From assembly GCA_015179045.1 (NCBI GenBank), contig WHUZ01000079.1, positions 124,001-188,000 on the forward strand: a DNA stretch of 64,000 bases, written 5' to 3'. The notes beneath the pieces were generated by a model. It was not told the DNA's origin, did not search any database, and worked only from the letters and a program-made list of their open reading frames with translations. The translations under genes were made by a program, and so were the position numbers. How positions within the stretch are numbered: position 1 is the stretch's first letter; every line of letters begins with the position of its first letter. The DNA is from Kalaharituber pfeilii (taxonomy: Eukaryota; Ascomycota; Pezizomycetes; Pezizales; Pezizaceae). Positions 31,612 to 41,880 of the stretch are shown here, in pieces.

Positions 31612-34600
31612 CTAGAACTTGACCCCAGCGAAGAAATTCTCCAAAACGTCATACTCCTCCCCATTCTCCGCCTTTCTCTTCCAATTCTTTTCCATGTCGC
31701 CCCACCTCTCAAAGCCTTCTGGACGGTTCTTCTGGTTTCTGCATCGGAAAGCGAGGTGCTCCCCGGTTTGCACCTCCCCGCACCTGCACTTATCCGACTC
31801 AGCCGCCCCTATCCTCTTCAACCACACTGCACACCTCCCTCTCTCCAGGCGCAAGGCAGTGAAATTGGATACTGCCATCCTATTCCACTCCATGACCTTT
31901 CCTCCTCCAAAGCCCTCCACTTCTCTCTTCTCCTTCCTCCACGCCTTCACCCTCTGGCGCACCCCACTTCCGGTGGCCACCTCCTTCCCCTGCATCACCG
32001 TCCCCTTCTTCGCCCACTCATCCGCCTTCTCATTTCCTGCGATTCCGATGTGAGCCTTGACCCACATCAATTTCGCATCTCCTCCCTTCTTCTTCCTCCT
32101 CGCTACCGCGTTCACCACCCTTCTCACATCCTCGGTCTTTCCCTTTCCCTCCTTGCCTGCCTTCTGAATCGCCATGACAGCAGCTTCAGAATCTAAGCAA
32201 ACCAGGACCGGTACCTCCTCCGGTACACTCTTCAGCGCCCTTCTCACCCCCCTCACCTCCCCGTCAAAAACCGTCGCCGTTCTCCCTACTACCTCCGCCA
32301 CCACCGCTGATCTCCCCCACACCCCCGCCCCCACCTTGCTGTCCTCGACCTTGCTACCATCCGAGAACAGGACCGCCCTCCCTCTTCCGGCTTCCTCAAC
32401 CGAGGTCTCCCACTCCTCCCTTCCCCCCTTCTTTCTTCCCAGCCTCACCGCGGTCTCCACCTCCACCTTCTCACACCCCCCTCCCCACGAGATCTCCTCC
32501 CCCTCCTCCGAGAACCCCGCCCACTGACCTTGCCAGCGGTCCAGCACTGCTTCATACCCATCATTCTCGACCGCCGCCCACTGCAGCCCCCAGTCTCTCC
32601 AGTTTCTCGCCTCCTCCTCTCTCTCCTCACTCCCTCCGATGTCGCCCGTGCAAAGCTCCGCCAGCTCTGACGGCGCCTCCACCTCCCGGACGATCGCTCT
32701 CGCTTGCGCGCCATCCAGGACCGTCTCCACGTCTTCCACTCCGCAAACCGCATTCACCCCTTCCACCCCGGCACCTCTCCCCCTCCAGCTGCTCTCTTCA
32801 AAACTTGCAGCTGTAATCGCTCCATCTCCTTCCTCCACTCCTTCTGGCCCCTCCACCCGATCTCACTCCCCCACATCGCCACCGTACTCACCATCACTGT
32901 GTACGCCTGCCGCCAGCTCCGTGGTGACATCCCCCAGTCCCGGTTTCCCAGTCCTGAGAGTGCCCCTGCCAGCCTCCTCGCCCTACTCAACCTATTTCGC
33001 CAATGCGCACTGAAGGTCAGCTTCTCGTCGAAAATGACTCCCAGCCACTTCAGCATCTCCCCTCTTTCTTCCACCTTTTCCCCACTCCGAAAGTTATCAT
33101 CTCCCACTTCGACTCCTCCAGCGGGATCTGATCTTCTTCCGCCACCTCCGCCATTGCCACCTTCACTTTCTCCCTGAGCCGCCCCATATCCCAGTACCCG
33201 TGCCAGTCCAGGATCGTTGCTGCAGGTCGTCGACGTACGATGGCACTTCTACCTCCGCCCCCATCGCCACCCCCCTCAGCCTTCTCTCCATCTTCTCAAT
33301 GGTGGGTGCCATGAAGATGAGGAAGATGACCGGCGACAGTGGTGACCCTTGCGGAACCCCCACGTTCGACCTGCCCCTCCCTTTCTCCTCGCCGTCCCAC
33401 CACACTCCGAACTCCCTGCCTCCCATAAACTCCTCCAGCCACCTCCGCTTCTTTCTCACCCCCTCGCTCCCCCTCTCCTCAATCCTTCCCAGGACCACCT
33501 CCTTCCTCACGATGTTAAAGCCTCCTTTAACATCTGCCGTCACCCACGCTGCTCTCCCCCCCTGTGCAGGCACCTCTGCACCTTTGTTACCGCCCTCGCC
33601 ATCGCCTGGATCGCATTCCTCCCCTTGCGTGCTCCCAGCTGGAGCCTGTGGAAGAGTCGGTCTTCTTTCTGCAGCCTGTTGGCCATGACTTTCTCCCCGA
33701 TCTTCCCGATACAATTGATCAGGTTGATTGGCCTCCACGCTTTCGCCGTCTTGATGTCCTTGCCTGGCTTCGGTATCATGACGACCCTCATCTCCCTCCA
33801 CTCCGCCGGGGTCCTGTTCCGGATCCAGTTGTCGGCGATCTCCCTTACTAACTCATCTCCGATGGGAGTCTTCAGGGCGGCTTTGATCAATCGGTATCCG
33901 ATTCCGTCAGGTCCCGGTGCCGAATTGTTCTTGGTGCCCTGCAACGCAGCCCTCACTTCTCCTTCCACTCTCTCCCTCTCCCTCTCGTCCCCCTCCCCCT
34001 CCGCTTCCCCCTCCCCCTCCTCCCCCGCCTCTGCCTCCCCCTCTTCCCTCCACGCAAAATTCCTCTCCACCAGCGTCCTCACCTTCTCTCCATCCCCCTC
34101 CAACTCCCTCCCCTCCTCATCTTTCAACCTTCCCATCTTCTCCTTTCCTCCGAAAGGGTCCTTCGCCACCCTCACCACCCTCCACGGGTCGCTATACCCT
34201 TCCTCTTCCACGAACTCCCTCCAGCACTTCTTCTTCTCCTCCCGGATCTTCCACTTCATCCTTTTCACTGCTGCCTTCCACCCCCTTACCCTTTCCCCGT
34301 CCGTCAATCTTGCCCTGGCCCCTACTCCTCCCCGTGCCATTCTATTGACCTCCTTTCTCATCTCCTCAATCTCCTCCGTCCACCACCTCTTGCTTCTTCC
34401 CCCTACCCTCACCCTTCTCTCCACCGTCCCCTTCCACCTCTTCAGCTTCTCATATGCACTTCCGTCCCCTACTCTCTCCAGCCACTCCCTCTTCTCCTCC
34501 TCTCCCCACTCCCCCTCCCAACCTTTCACTTCCTTCTCCACCTTCTCCCAGTCCACCCGCACCCTCTCCTCGGCCCCCTCTCCCCCTCCCTCCTTCTCGA

Positions 34601-35145
34601 AATCCACCACTAGCGCCGAGTGGTCCGAGCCTACCTCCCACAGCTCCACCTCTACCCCCTCCAAGCCCCTCGTCCACACCAGATCTATCCTGGACTCCCT
34701 TAGCCTCCCTTCGACTTCCCTTCTCCATGTCCCCGCTCGTTCCCCTTTGAGGCTGAAACCCGCTCCCTCCATCCTTTCCCTTAATCTTCTCCCCCTCCCA
34801 CTCTCTCCGGTCCCCTCGAGGCTCCACATCGGGCTGTGTGCATTCCAGTCTCCTAGGAGTATACACTTCCCTTCCACCTCCAACACCTTCTCTAACCACG
34901 CCTCAAACTCCTCCTCCCTCCATCCCCCGTCCACATATACCCCCCCTACCACTACCTCCCCTACCCTTCCCCAAACTACGTTGTCACCCCCTCTTCTCTC
35001 TCCCCCTCCCCCTTCCCTTTTCCAGCCCACGATCCTCGTGCCCGGGCCCACTGCTCCCACTCTTGTGAGTCCTGGATGTGACCCTGTTTTCCACCCCGTC
35101 TGCTCTTCCCTCTTCCACACCTCTCCCTCATCTCCACTCCTTCTG
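31612..35145 (-). pseudogene. LINE-1 copy II ORF2 (endonuclease, RT, RNase H), frame-shifted
   Basis: Frames: 35165-33540 (endonuclease with LGDWNAHSPMWS and GSDHSALV, then RT start), about 33560-33225 (RT with TADVKGGFNIV, GVPQGSPLSP, YVDD), then 33107-32754 and 32856-31612. Frame shifts lie near 33555 (a CT-rich run two bases shorter than in copy I), just after YVDD near 33225, and near 32800. The last frame has an intact RNase H: LFSDGSK, GEVRGVRRAL, CLDSEAAV and HIGIAGNEKADEWA supply the D-E-D-D residues. It ends with a CRCGEVQTGEHLAFRC knuckle. Not functional as it stands. Confidence 0.85.
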
Positions 35146-37539
35146 ACCTCGCCATCCGATTTCACTCCCCCACATCGCCACCGCTCTTATCATGCCCGTA
35201 TATACTTGCCTCCAGCTCCTCGGGCTCATACCCCAGTTCCAGTTTCCCAATCCTGCCAGTGCTCCTGCCAGACTCCTCGCCCTACCTACCCTGTTTTTCC
35301 AGTGTGCCGTGAAGGTTAAGTTTTCATCAAAAATAACCCCCAGCCACTTTAGGAACTCCCCCTCTCTCTTCTGCCTCTTCCCCACGCCAAACGTTATCAT
35401 TTCCCACTTCGACTCCTCCAGTGGGATTTGATCCTCTTCTGCTACTGCTTTCACCTCCTTTTTTACTCTCTCTCTCAGTCTCCCCATGTCCCAATAGCCA
35501 TGCCAGTCCAGGACTGTCACTGCTATGTCGTCCACATACGAGGGCGCCTCAACTTCCACCCCTGTCGCTACCCCCCTTACTCTCCTCTCAATCTTCTCCA
35601 TTGTTGGTGCCATAAAAATCAAGAAGAGCACCGGCGATAGTGGGGACCCCTGTGGGACCCCCACACTCGCCTTCCCCCTTCCTCTCACTCTTCCATCCCA
35701 CTCCACACTAAATTCTCTTGTCCCCATAAAGTCCTCCAGCCACCTCCTCTTCTTTCTTACCTCCTCACTCCCCTTCTCCTCTATCCTTCTCAATACCACC
35801 TCCTTTCTAACAATGTTGAACCCCCTCTTTACATCTGCTGTGACCCATGCCGCCCTCCCCCCTCTGTGCAGGCACCTCTGTGCCTTTGTCACCGCCCTCG
35901 CCATTGCTTGCACTGCATTTCTCCCCTTCCTCGCACCCAGCTGCAGTTTATGGAAGAGTCCCGTTTCCCTCTGGAGCCGGTTCGCCATTACCTTCTCTCC
36001 GATCTTGCTGATGCAGTTTATCAAGTTGATCGGTCTCCAGGCCTTCGTTGTTCTAATATCCTTGCCTGGTTTTGGTATCATGACAACCTTCATTTCCTTC
36101 CACTCCTTGGGAATCTGGTTCTGCATCCACTTCTCTGCCACCTCGCTCACCAGCTGGTCTCCGAATGGTGTCTTCAATGCCGCTTTGATGAGGCGATATC
36201 CGATTCCATCTGGACCTGGTGCTGATGTGTTTTTTGTGCCTCTTAGGGCCGCTCTCACCTCCTCCTCTACTCTCCTTCTTTCCTCCATACTCCTCCATTG
36301 TCTGTTTCTATTCTCTCCCCTCTCTCCGCCTCTCCACCCCTCTTCCCTTCCTCTTTGAAGGCGAAGTTCCTCCTCACCAGAGCTTCCACCTTTTCTACAT
36401 CCCCTTCCAGCTCTCTCCCCTCTTCATCCATGAGAGTCTCCATCTTTTCTCCTCTCCCGAAGGGGTCCTTCGCAACCCTCACTAACCTCCATGGATCACT
36501 AACTCCCTCCTCTTCTATGAACTCTCTCCAGCACCTTCTTTTTTCCTCTCGGATCTTCCACTTCATTTTCTGTACTGCCGCCTTCCAACCCCTCACTCGT
36601 TCCTCATTTACCAGTCTTGCACGAGCTCCCACCCCTCCTCTTGCAAGCCTGTTTACCTCCTTTCTCAGCTCCTCAATCTCCTCGCTCCACCACTTCTTGC
36701 TTTTTCCGCTCACTCTGACCTTCTTCTCAAGTGATCTCTTCCACCTCTTGAGTTTCTGGTATGCATCCCCCTCACCCATTCTCTCCGCCCACTCTCTTCT
36801 CTCCTGCTCATCCCACTCTCCATTCAACCCCTCAATCTCTTTCTCCATCCGCTCCCAGTCTATACGTACTCTCACCTCTTCTTCCTCTCTCTCTCTTTTC
36901 TTCTCCTCGAACTCCACTACCAGTGCTGAATGGTCCGAGCCTAAATCTAGGTACTCCACTTCTACCCCCCTCACCCCTCGGTACCAAACTATATCAATCC
37001 TCGATTCTTTCAATCGCCCTTCTACCTCTCTCCTCCATGTCCCTACTCTCTCTCCAGCCAGGCTAAATCCCGCTCCCTCCATTCTCTCCCTCAGGATCCT
37101 TCCTCTGCTATTCTCTCCTGTCCCCTCCAAGCTCCACATCTCACTATGCGCGTTCCAGTCACCTAGTATCACACAGTCTCCTTCCACTTCTAGAACCCTC
37201 TCTAGCCACTCTTCAAACTCCTCTCCTCGCCCGTTCCCGTCCACATACACCCCTCCAACCCATACTTCTCCTACTCTGCCCCATACTACATTGCTGTCCC
37301 CTCTCCTACTCAACTTGTGCCTTCCCTTCTCTCTCCAGCTAACCACCCCCCTCTTCTCTCCCACCTCCCCTATTCTCTCTAGGCTCGGGTGGGAGCCTGT
37401 CTTCCACTCACCCCCTACCCTTGTTCTCCAAATCTCCGCCTCCCATCCCAGCTCCCAATGCTCCTTGAAAAATATTCTCCCTCCATGCATGTCCTACCAC
37501 TGAACTCCCCCCCACATTTAGGTACCCGACTTTCACCAT
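35146..37539 (-). pseudogene. LINE-1 copy I ORF2 (endonuclease, RT), frame-shifted and lacking its 3' part
   Basis: The likely start is ATG at 37539, overlapping the ORF1 stop (ATGGTGA). It reads MVKVGYLNVGGSSVVGHAW, with the endonuclease Asn motif, then must shift near 37470 to reach IFFKEHWELGW and SHPSLERIG. Endonuclease motifs LGDWNAHSEMWS and GSDHSALVV follow. A second shift near 36280 leads into RT: LGARKGRNAVQAM, TADVKRGFNIV, GVPQGSPLSPVLFLIFM, YVDDIAV. The frame ends at the junction with copy II, so thumb, RNase H and 3' UTR are missing. Confidence 0.85.
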
Positions 37540-40463
37540 AATGCTTCAGGTATGCCGCTGCTCTCAGCCTCCCAATCCCCTTGAGGCGCCTTTCTTAGAA
37601 TATTTCCTAATGTGACCATAGGACGGTGTTTTGAGCCCTCTAAGTCACTTCTCTCATCTACTTCCATGTTTCCCTCTCTTCTACGTTTCAGGAATCCCCC
37701 TAATCCCGCCGCCACCATCTTTTCATCCCAATCTTCTGTTAGCACTCCAGAGAAACCAGCCGCCTTCGGCTTCGGCTTTACCTCCGTTATCTTCTCTTCT
37801 GTTTCCTTTTTCTTACCTTTGCCCTCTGCGGCTTTCCCTATATCTAACTTTATCTCCTTCGTGCTCCTCTCCTCCCCTTCCTTCTCCAGTATATTCTCTA
37901 CCCTCTCTCTCTTCTGACTTTGATTCGGTGTTACCGGCTTTGGTCTCTCTGGGCATACCCTTGCAATATGCCCCCATTGTCCACATGCATAGCATGCCAT
38001 CTGCCCCTTCTGAAACCTACACTCCCTTGCCAGATGCCCTCGCTTTCCACACTTAAAACACCCCCCTGCCTGACTCCCCTGTGTTGACTGCTGAATGCCT
38101 ATTACCTGAACATCCGCTGCTGGAGTTCCCTGTCGTTGCTGCACTCCTTGTGTCTGCTGTTGCTGCCGCTGCTGCTGCTGCTGCTGTTGTCCCCCCCCTC
38201 TCTCCTCCTTCTTCCCTCCTGCTGCCGCGATGTTTGCATATGATACCCTTCCATCCCCTTGCACATGCATCCCCGGCTTGTACCTTTCCACTACCTTTCT
38301 TACCCCTCTCCATATCAAACCCTTCTTAAGAACCTTCACTGCCTCCTCTAGGTTCTGGACCTCGAACTTTAGCTGTGAGACCCGTGGAGGTCCCATTGGA
38401 GGAGCAATTCCGAACCGCACTGGGGGTCTTGATCCAAACTTGATGTCTGGATTTTCCTCCCTCAGTTTGGCTCGCATAACTGTCTCATCCCCTCTCCCAT
38501 CCTCATAATCCGCTCCCTTCATTACCAAGGTTACCGCCTCCTTGTTGTGGACCTCAACTCTTGCCAGGTCCTCTCCAAAGATTAGTTTCATCCACGCTCT
38601 AAACTTCTCTAACACCTCTTTTGGCTTCTCATCCTCCCGAATATCTACCAAAAGCCATGTTCTCTCAAATTTGGATATCGTAGGATCTCTGGTTACCCTC
38701 GATACTCTCCACCCTTCCTCTCCCTCTGCCTTCTTACTCGTCTCCCATAGAGATTCACACCTCTTCAGTAACAAATCCCTCTCTTCCAGGCCCTCTTTGC
38801 CGTATGGCACCGGCTTGATGTGCACTGTTCTGATTGTCCTTTTCCACAACTTTTTCCCCCTTACGATAGTCCAGTTCTCTCCCTCAAATCTCTTCTCTGC
38901 TTCTCTTTTCGCTGCCTCTGCCTCCTCCCTAGCTCTCCTGTCTCTCTCTTCCAGTGCCCTCACCTCCTCTTGTGTTGCTGCTGGGCTCTCCATGATGTTA
39001 ATCACCTCCTTCAGAACTTTCGCCCTCTCTACTACCTTTGCTTTCTCGATAGCCTCCTTCCTCTTACTCTCCTCTTCTGCTACCTTCCTTCTCTCTTCTT
39101 CCCTCTTCTCCTTCCTGACCTTCTCCTCCTGCATCTTCCTCACCTCCCTCACCTCTACCTGTCTCTTTCTCTTCTTCTCCTCCTCCTCTTTCTCTTTCCT
39201 TCTCTTTTCCTTTTCTCTCTCCAGCTCCCTTTCTTCCCTCACCGATGCTAGCCCTAATGATGCATGTATTTCTAGCATCATTACCTCCATCTTTCCCATC
39301 CTCTTCTCCATCTCGCTCTCCTTCCTCTTCTCCCAATCTCCCCATGCTGCCTTTACTGTTCTTCCCCAGCTTCCTACCTCCTCTCCTGTAACTTTCATCT
39401 CCTGATGATAGGTCACCTCCTCCTTCCCTTCCAGTCTGCTTCTTACCTTTTCCCACCCTTTTGCAAAAATCTCGCTTCCCAACAGGCCTACCACCGCCAT
39501 CCACACCTCCGCAGCTCTCCTTTCCCCCTTCTTCTCTTTCTTTTCTCTCATCTCCTCTGACTTCTCATTTAGCACTCGTGCCGCATGAATAAGTGCTAAA
39601 ACCTGCTTCTCCTCCTCCGGCAAGTCCTCCTTCCCCTCACCCTCCTCCTCCCTATCCTCTCTATCCCCTTCCTCTCCCCCCATTACCTCATCCATCTCCT
39701 CTCCTTCTGGTTCTTGCTGCATCTCTCCCTCTTCTCTGTCGACCTCTTCTCCCCTCTCTTGCTCCTGTTCTTCTACCAACGTTTCTAGCCTTAGTGCTGG
39801 CTGTTTATGCTCCGGTCGTAAGTCCACCTCTTCTTGCATTGCTGCTTCCATCACTCCCTCCTCTCCCCCTTTTTTCCCTCTCCCCTCGCATGGTGATCCC
39901 TCTCTTCTCTCCCCCCTCCTCCCCCAGGCCATCATTACTCTTGTAACCCTTGGGGTTACATGTTGTCTCTCAAAGACCACTATATTGCCCTTTCTAACCG
40001 TGATGCATTCTCTGATTGCATTCTCTAATACTTCTATATCCTTCTGTACTGCAATCCCCTCCTCTCCTTCCATATACCACCTGAACATTGCAGCATCTGG
40101 GCCCCAATGCTTCACCACTTCTGCTACCTTTTCAAGGTCTGTCAGCTCTTCCGTTTCTACCCACATAACTTCTGGTGTCCCCCTTGCTATTGCCGCTTCT
40201 ACTGCATCCTTCCTCATCTCCTCTATCATGTCTAGCATTCCATCATATTCTCCTCCCTTCTTCCATGCTCTGTCTACTCTTTCTTTTACTGTGATAATGT
40301 CCCCATCCTCCCCTAATCGCGCCAGCCACCAGCTTTTTGTTTCCCAGGTGTAAATGTCCTTCACACCCCAGACACAATTTCTATCAATGATGTAAACATC
40401 TCCTTTCCATCCATCCCCAACCGGTCCCAAGAACTCCATCGCTAGAGTCGCTTCTTCCGACAT
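37533..40463 (-). CDS. LINE-1 ORF1 (Gag-like nucleic-acid-binding protein), intact
   Basis: 976 residues, uninterrupted. Long Glu/Lys/Arg-rich coiled coil at about residues 210-560, a Gag-like region (about 580-740) with KFEVQNLEEAVKVLKKGLIW, a Gln run encoded by CAG/CAA (about 755-775), then two CCHC zinc knuckles, CFKCGKRGHLAREC (about 801-814) and CYACGQWGHIARVC (about 822-835), and a charged tail. Known role of such ORF1 products: RNA binding and particle formation with the element transcript. Its stop overlaps the likely ORF2 start (ATGGTGA), an arrangement used for stop-restart translation in some LINEs. ORF1 is intact while ORF2 is broken, so it could still supply protein in trans. Confidence 0.88.
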   Translation of the reverse strand: MSEEATLAMEFLGPVGDGWKGDVYIIDRNCVWGVKDIYTWETKSWWLARLGEDGDIITVKERVDRAWKKGGEYDGMLDMIEEMRKDAVEAAIARGTPEVMWVETEELTDLEKVAEVVKHWGPDAAMFRWYMEGEEGIAVQKDIEVLENAIRECITVRKGNIVVFERQHVTPRVTRVMMAWGRRGERREGSPCEGRGKKGGEEGVMEAAMQEEVDLRPEHKQPALRLETLVEEQEQERGEEVDREEGEMQQEPEGEEMDEVMGGEEGDREDREEEGEGKEDLPEEEKQVLALIHAARVLNEKSEEMREKKEKKGERRAAEVWMAVVGLLGSEIFAKGWEKVRSRLEGKEEVTYHQEMKVTGEEVGSWGRTVKAAWGDWEKRKESEMEKRMGKMEVMMLEIHASLGLASVREERELEREKEKRRKEKEEEEKKRKRQVEVREVRKMQEEKVRKEKREEERRKVAEEESKRKEAIEKAKVVERAKVLKEVINIMESPAATQEEVRALEERDRRAREEAEAAKREAEKRFEGENWTIVRGKKLWKRTIRTVHIKPVPYGKEGLEERDLLLKRCESLWETSKKAEGEEGWRVSRVTRDPTISKFERTWLLVDIREDEKPKEVLEKFRAWMKLIFGEDLARVEVHNKEAVTLVMKGADYEDGRGDETVMRAKLREENPDIKFGSRPPVRFGIAPPMGPPRVSQLKFEVQNLEEAVKVLKKGLIWRGVRKVVERYKPGMHVQGDGRVSYANIAAAGGKKEERGGGQQQQQQQRQQQQTQGVQQRQGTPAADVQVIGIQQSTQGSQAGGCFKCGKRGHLARECRFQKGQMACYACGQWGHIARVCPERPKPVTPNQSQKRERVENILEKEGEERSTKEIKLDIGKAAEGKGKKKETEEKITEVKPKPKAAGFSGVLTEDWDEKMVAAGLGGFLKRRREGNMEVDERSDLEGSKHRPMVTLGNILRKAPQGDWEAESSGIPEALW

Positions 40464-40560
40464 TCTTTTCTGCTCCCTTGACTTATTTCTCTTTCTGAAA
40501 CTCTGCCACTTATGTCACTACCTAAAATGGTATGCCGCCGCTTTTATGTTGCGCCTTGCT

Positions 40561-41880
40561 GTATTCGGCAGGTATTGTCCGTTCTAAGTCGCTATTCCCT
40601 TTCAAGTTCTAGATCGATAGGTCAGTGCGCACTACCGGGGCTGCGCTAGCACCAACTGGGTGTTACTGCCCCTATTCTTCGAAATTATACAGGAACTCTT
40701 CAGAAAGCTCTGCCAACTTGACCTTGGGAAAACGACTCGCGGTCTTCTGAATTCTAAAGAAAAAGGTGATATTCTTACTCGGGCGGTCCCGAGCTTCGCT
40801 TTGGTCTAACTTTTGTCCTCTGGATGCGCTCGGAAGGTTGTCTTCTTCCAAGCGCTCGTTCTGTGAAAGTAGTTGTCGGTGAAACGTGTGGGGCCTGACC
40901 TGCAAGCTCCCTTCATTAGCATGATATCCAGCTCCTCCAGGATGCAACCTCCAGGGTTAGGACTCCACAGCGCTGGTACAGGGTCCCAAAACCAAGCTAG
41001 CGTTGCACTAGTAGAATAACAGCGTTTTCTGAGTTTTCTGTCACATGTATTTTTTTTCTCTTTTCTTCCGGGGGTCAAATGCAATGTGATTGAACCCCCA
41101 ACAACGAACTGAAAGACCTCCGGTGCTGGATATTGGTGCACAAACGTATTTGTGAGAATTAAAGCAGGTTGGTCCTACTCGGTGCTACTTTTATCCATTT
41201 AGAGCTTGATCTCCCACTTGGTTACCCTTGGTCCTATCTCAGTCCCATTGGCTACCCTGGGCTAGGGCTTTTCCTCAGGGATGTAAGCAAGAGCAGAGAC
41301 CAAGCCTGTCACAAGCCGGAATCAAAGCGAAGCTCCAAGAACCACATTGCCGGGACCTGTGACTTTGGCGCGATGTCCCAGGACCAACAAATTCAGTAAG
41401 TGTGTCTAAGCGTTCAATTGACCGGTAGAACAGAGCCAATGTGGTGGGACTGATATATTGCGTGAAATTCCACCTCCCAAGCTCCACTGGAAAGCGTCTT
41501 GGTACTTGAGATCCAAAACCATTCAACGAATTGGGCTAACCCTCAGTATTTCCAACTTTGTATAAAAACAAGAACAAGTTCGACTTAGGATAAAAGAATC
41601 CCATTTCAGTCTCGTGTTTACGAATTACAGAATTGGACTGAGTTGTTTCGAGAATACTAACCCACCTTAACACCTCAACAGTGGTGTCTCTGTCAATTTT
41701 TGGTGCTTCATCACCACCGTTATCCATAAGCCAAAAGCCACTTCTTAGCTACCAGAAACTTTAATTGTCGCGATTGTCCACTGGGCTAGTACAGTTTAAG
41801 TCCACCTCCATAAGAATTTATTGTGTTCACATTGGTCAATTCTCACCACAATTCAACCCTCTCCCGTACTTGTCATCAAC
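40561..41880. other. Region between the LINE and the methyltransferase gene
   Basis: No clear gene. Overlapping minus-strand frames (40672-41141) read protein-like in places (CILEELDIMLMKGA; NITFFFRIQK) but shift frame, and may be a decayed gene or LINE 5' flank. A TA-rich stretch upstream of 41881 is the likely promoter of the next gene. Confidence 0.35.

Larger units (their letters stand above)
31422..40560 (-). mobile_element. Chimeric Tad1-like LINE (LINE-1): two joined copies
   Basis: Minus-strand non-LTR element. The 5' portion (copy I, about 40560-35146) carries ORF1 and ORF2 from endonuclease to past the reverse transcriptase. At about 35146 it joins directly to copy II (about 35145-31422), which starts again inside the endonuclease domain and runs through reverse transcriptase, RNase H, 3' UTR and an A-tail of 28. 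The 3' hairpin is CCCTGCCATGGCC ... GCGGGGTTATGTGATT. Order gag, endonuclease, RT, RNase H with CCHC knuckles suits the fungal Tad1 clade (assigned by domain order). No target-site duplication was found, and the 5' limit is approximate. Confidence 0.85.

Noticed and set aside
33349..35319. A 656-codon plus-strand Ser/Pro-rich open frame, with similar long plus-strand frames at 35525-36358, 36298-37503 and 38542-39405
   Set aside because: They are antisense to LINE-1 ORF2 and ORF1. The Glu/Arg/Lys-rich LINE coding sequence gives long Ser/Pro/Leu frames on the other strand.
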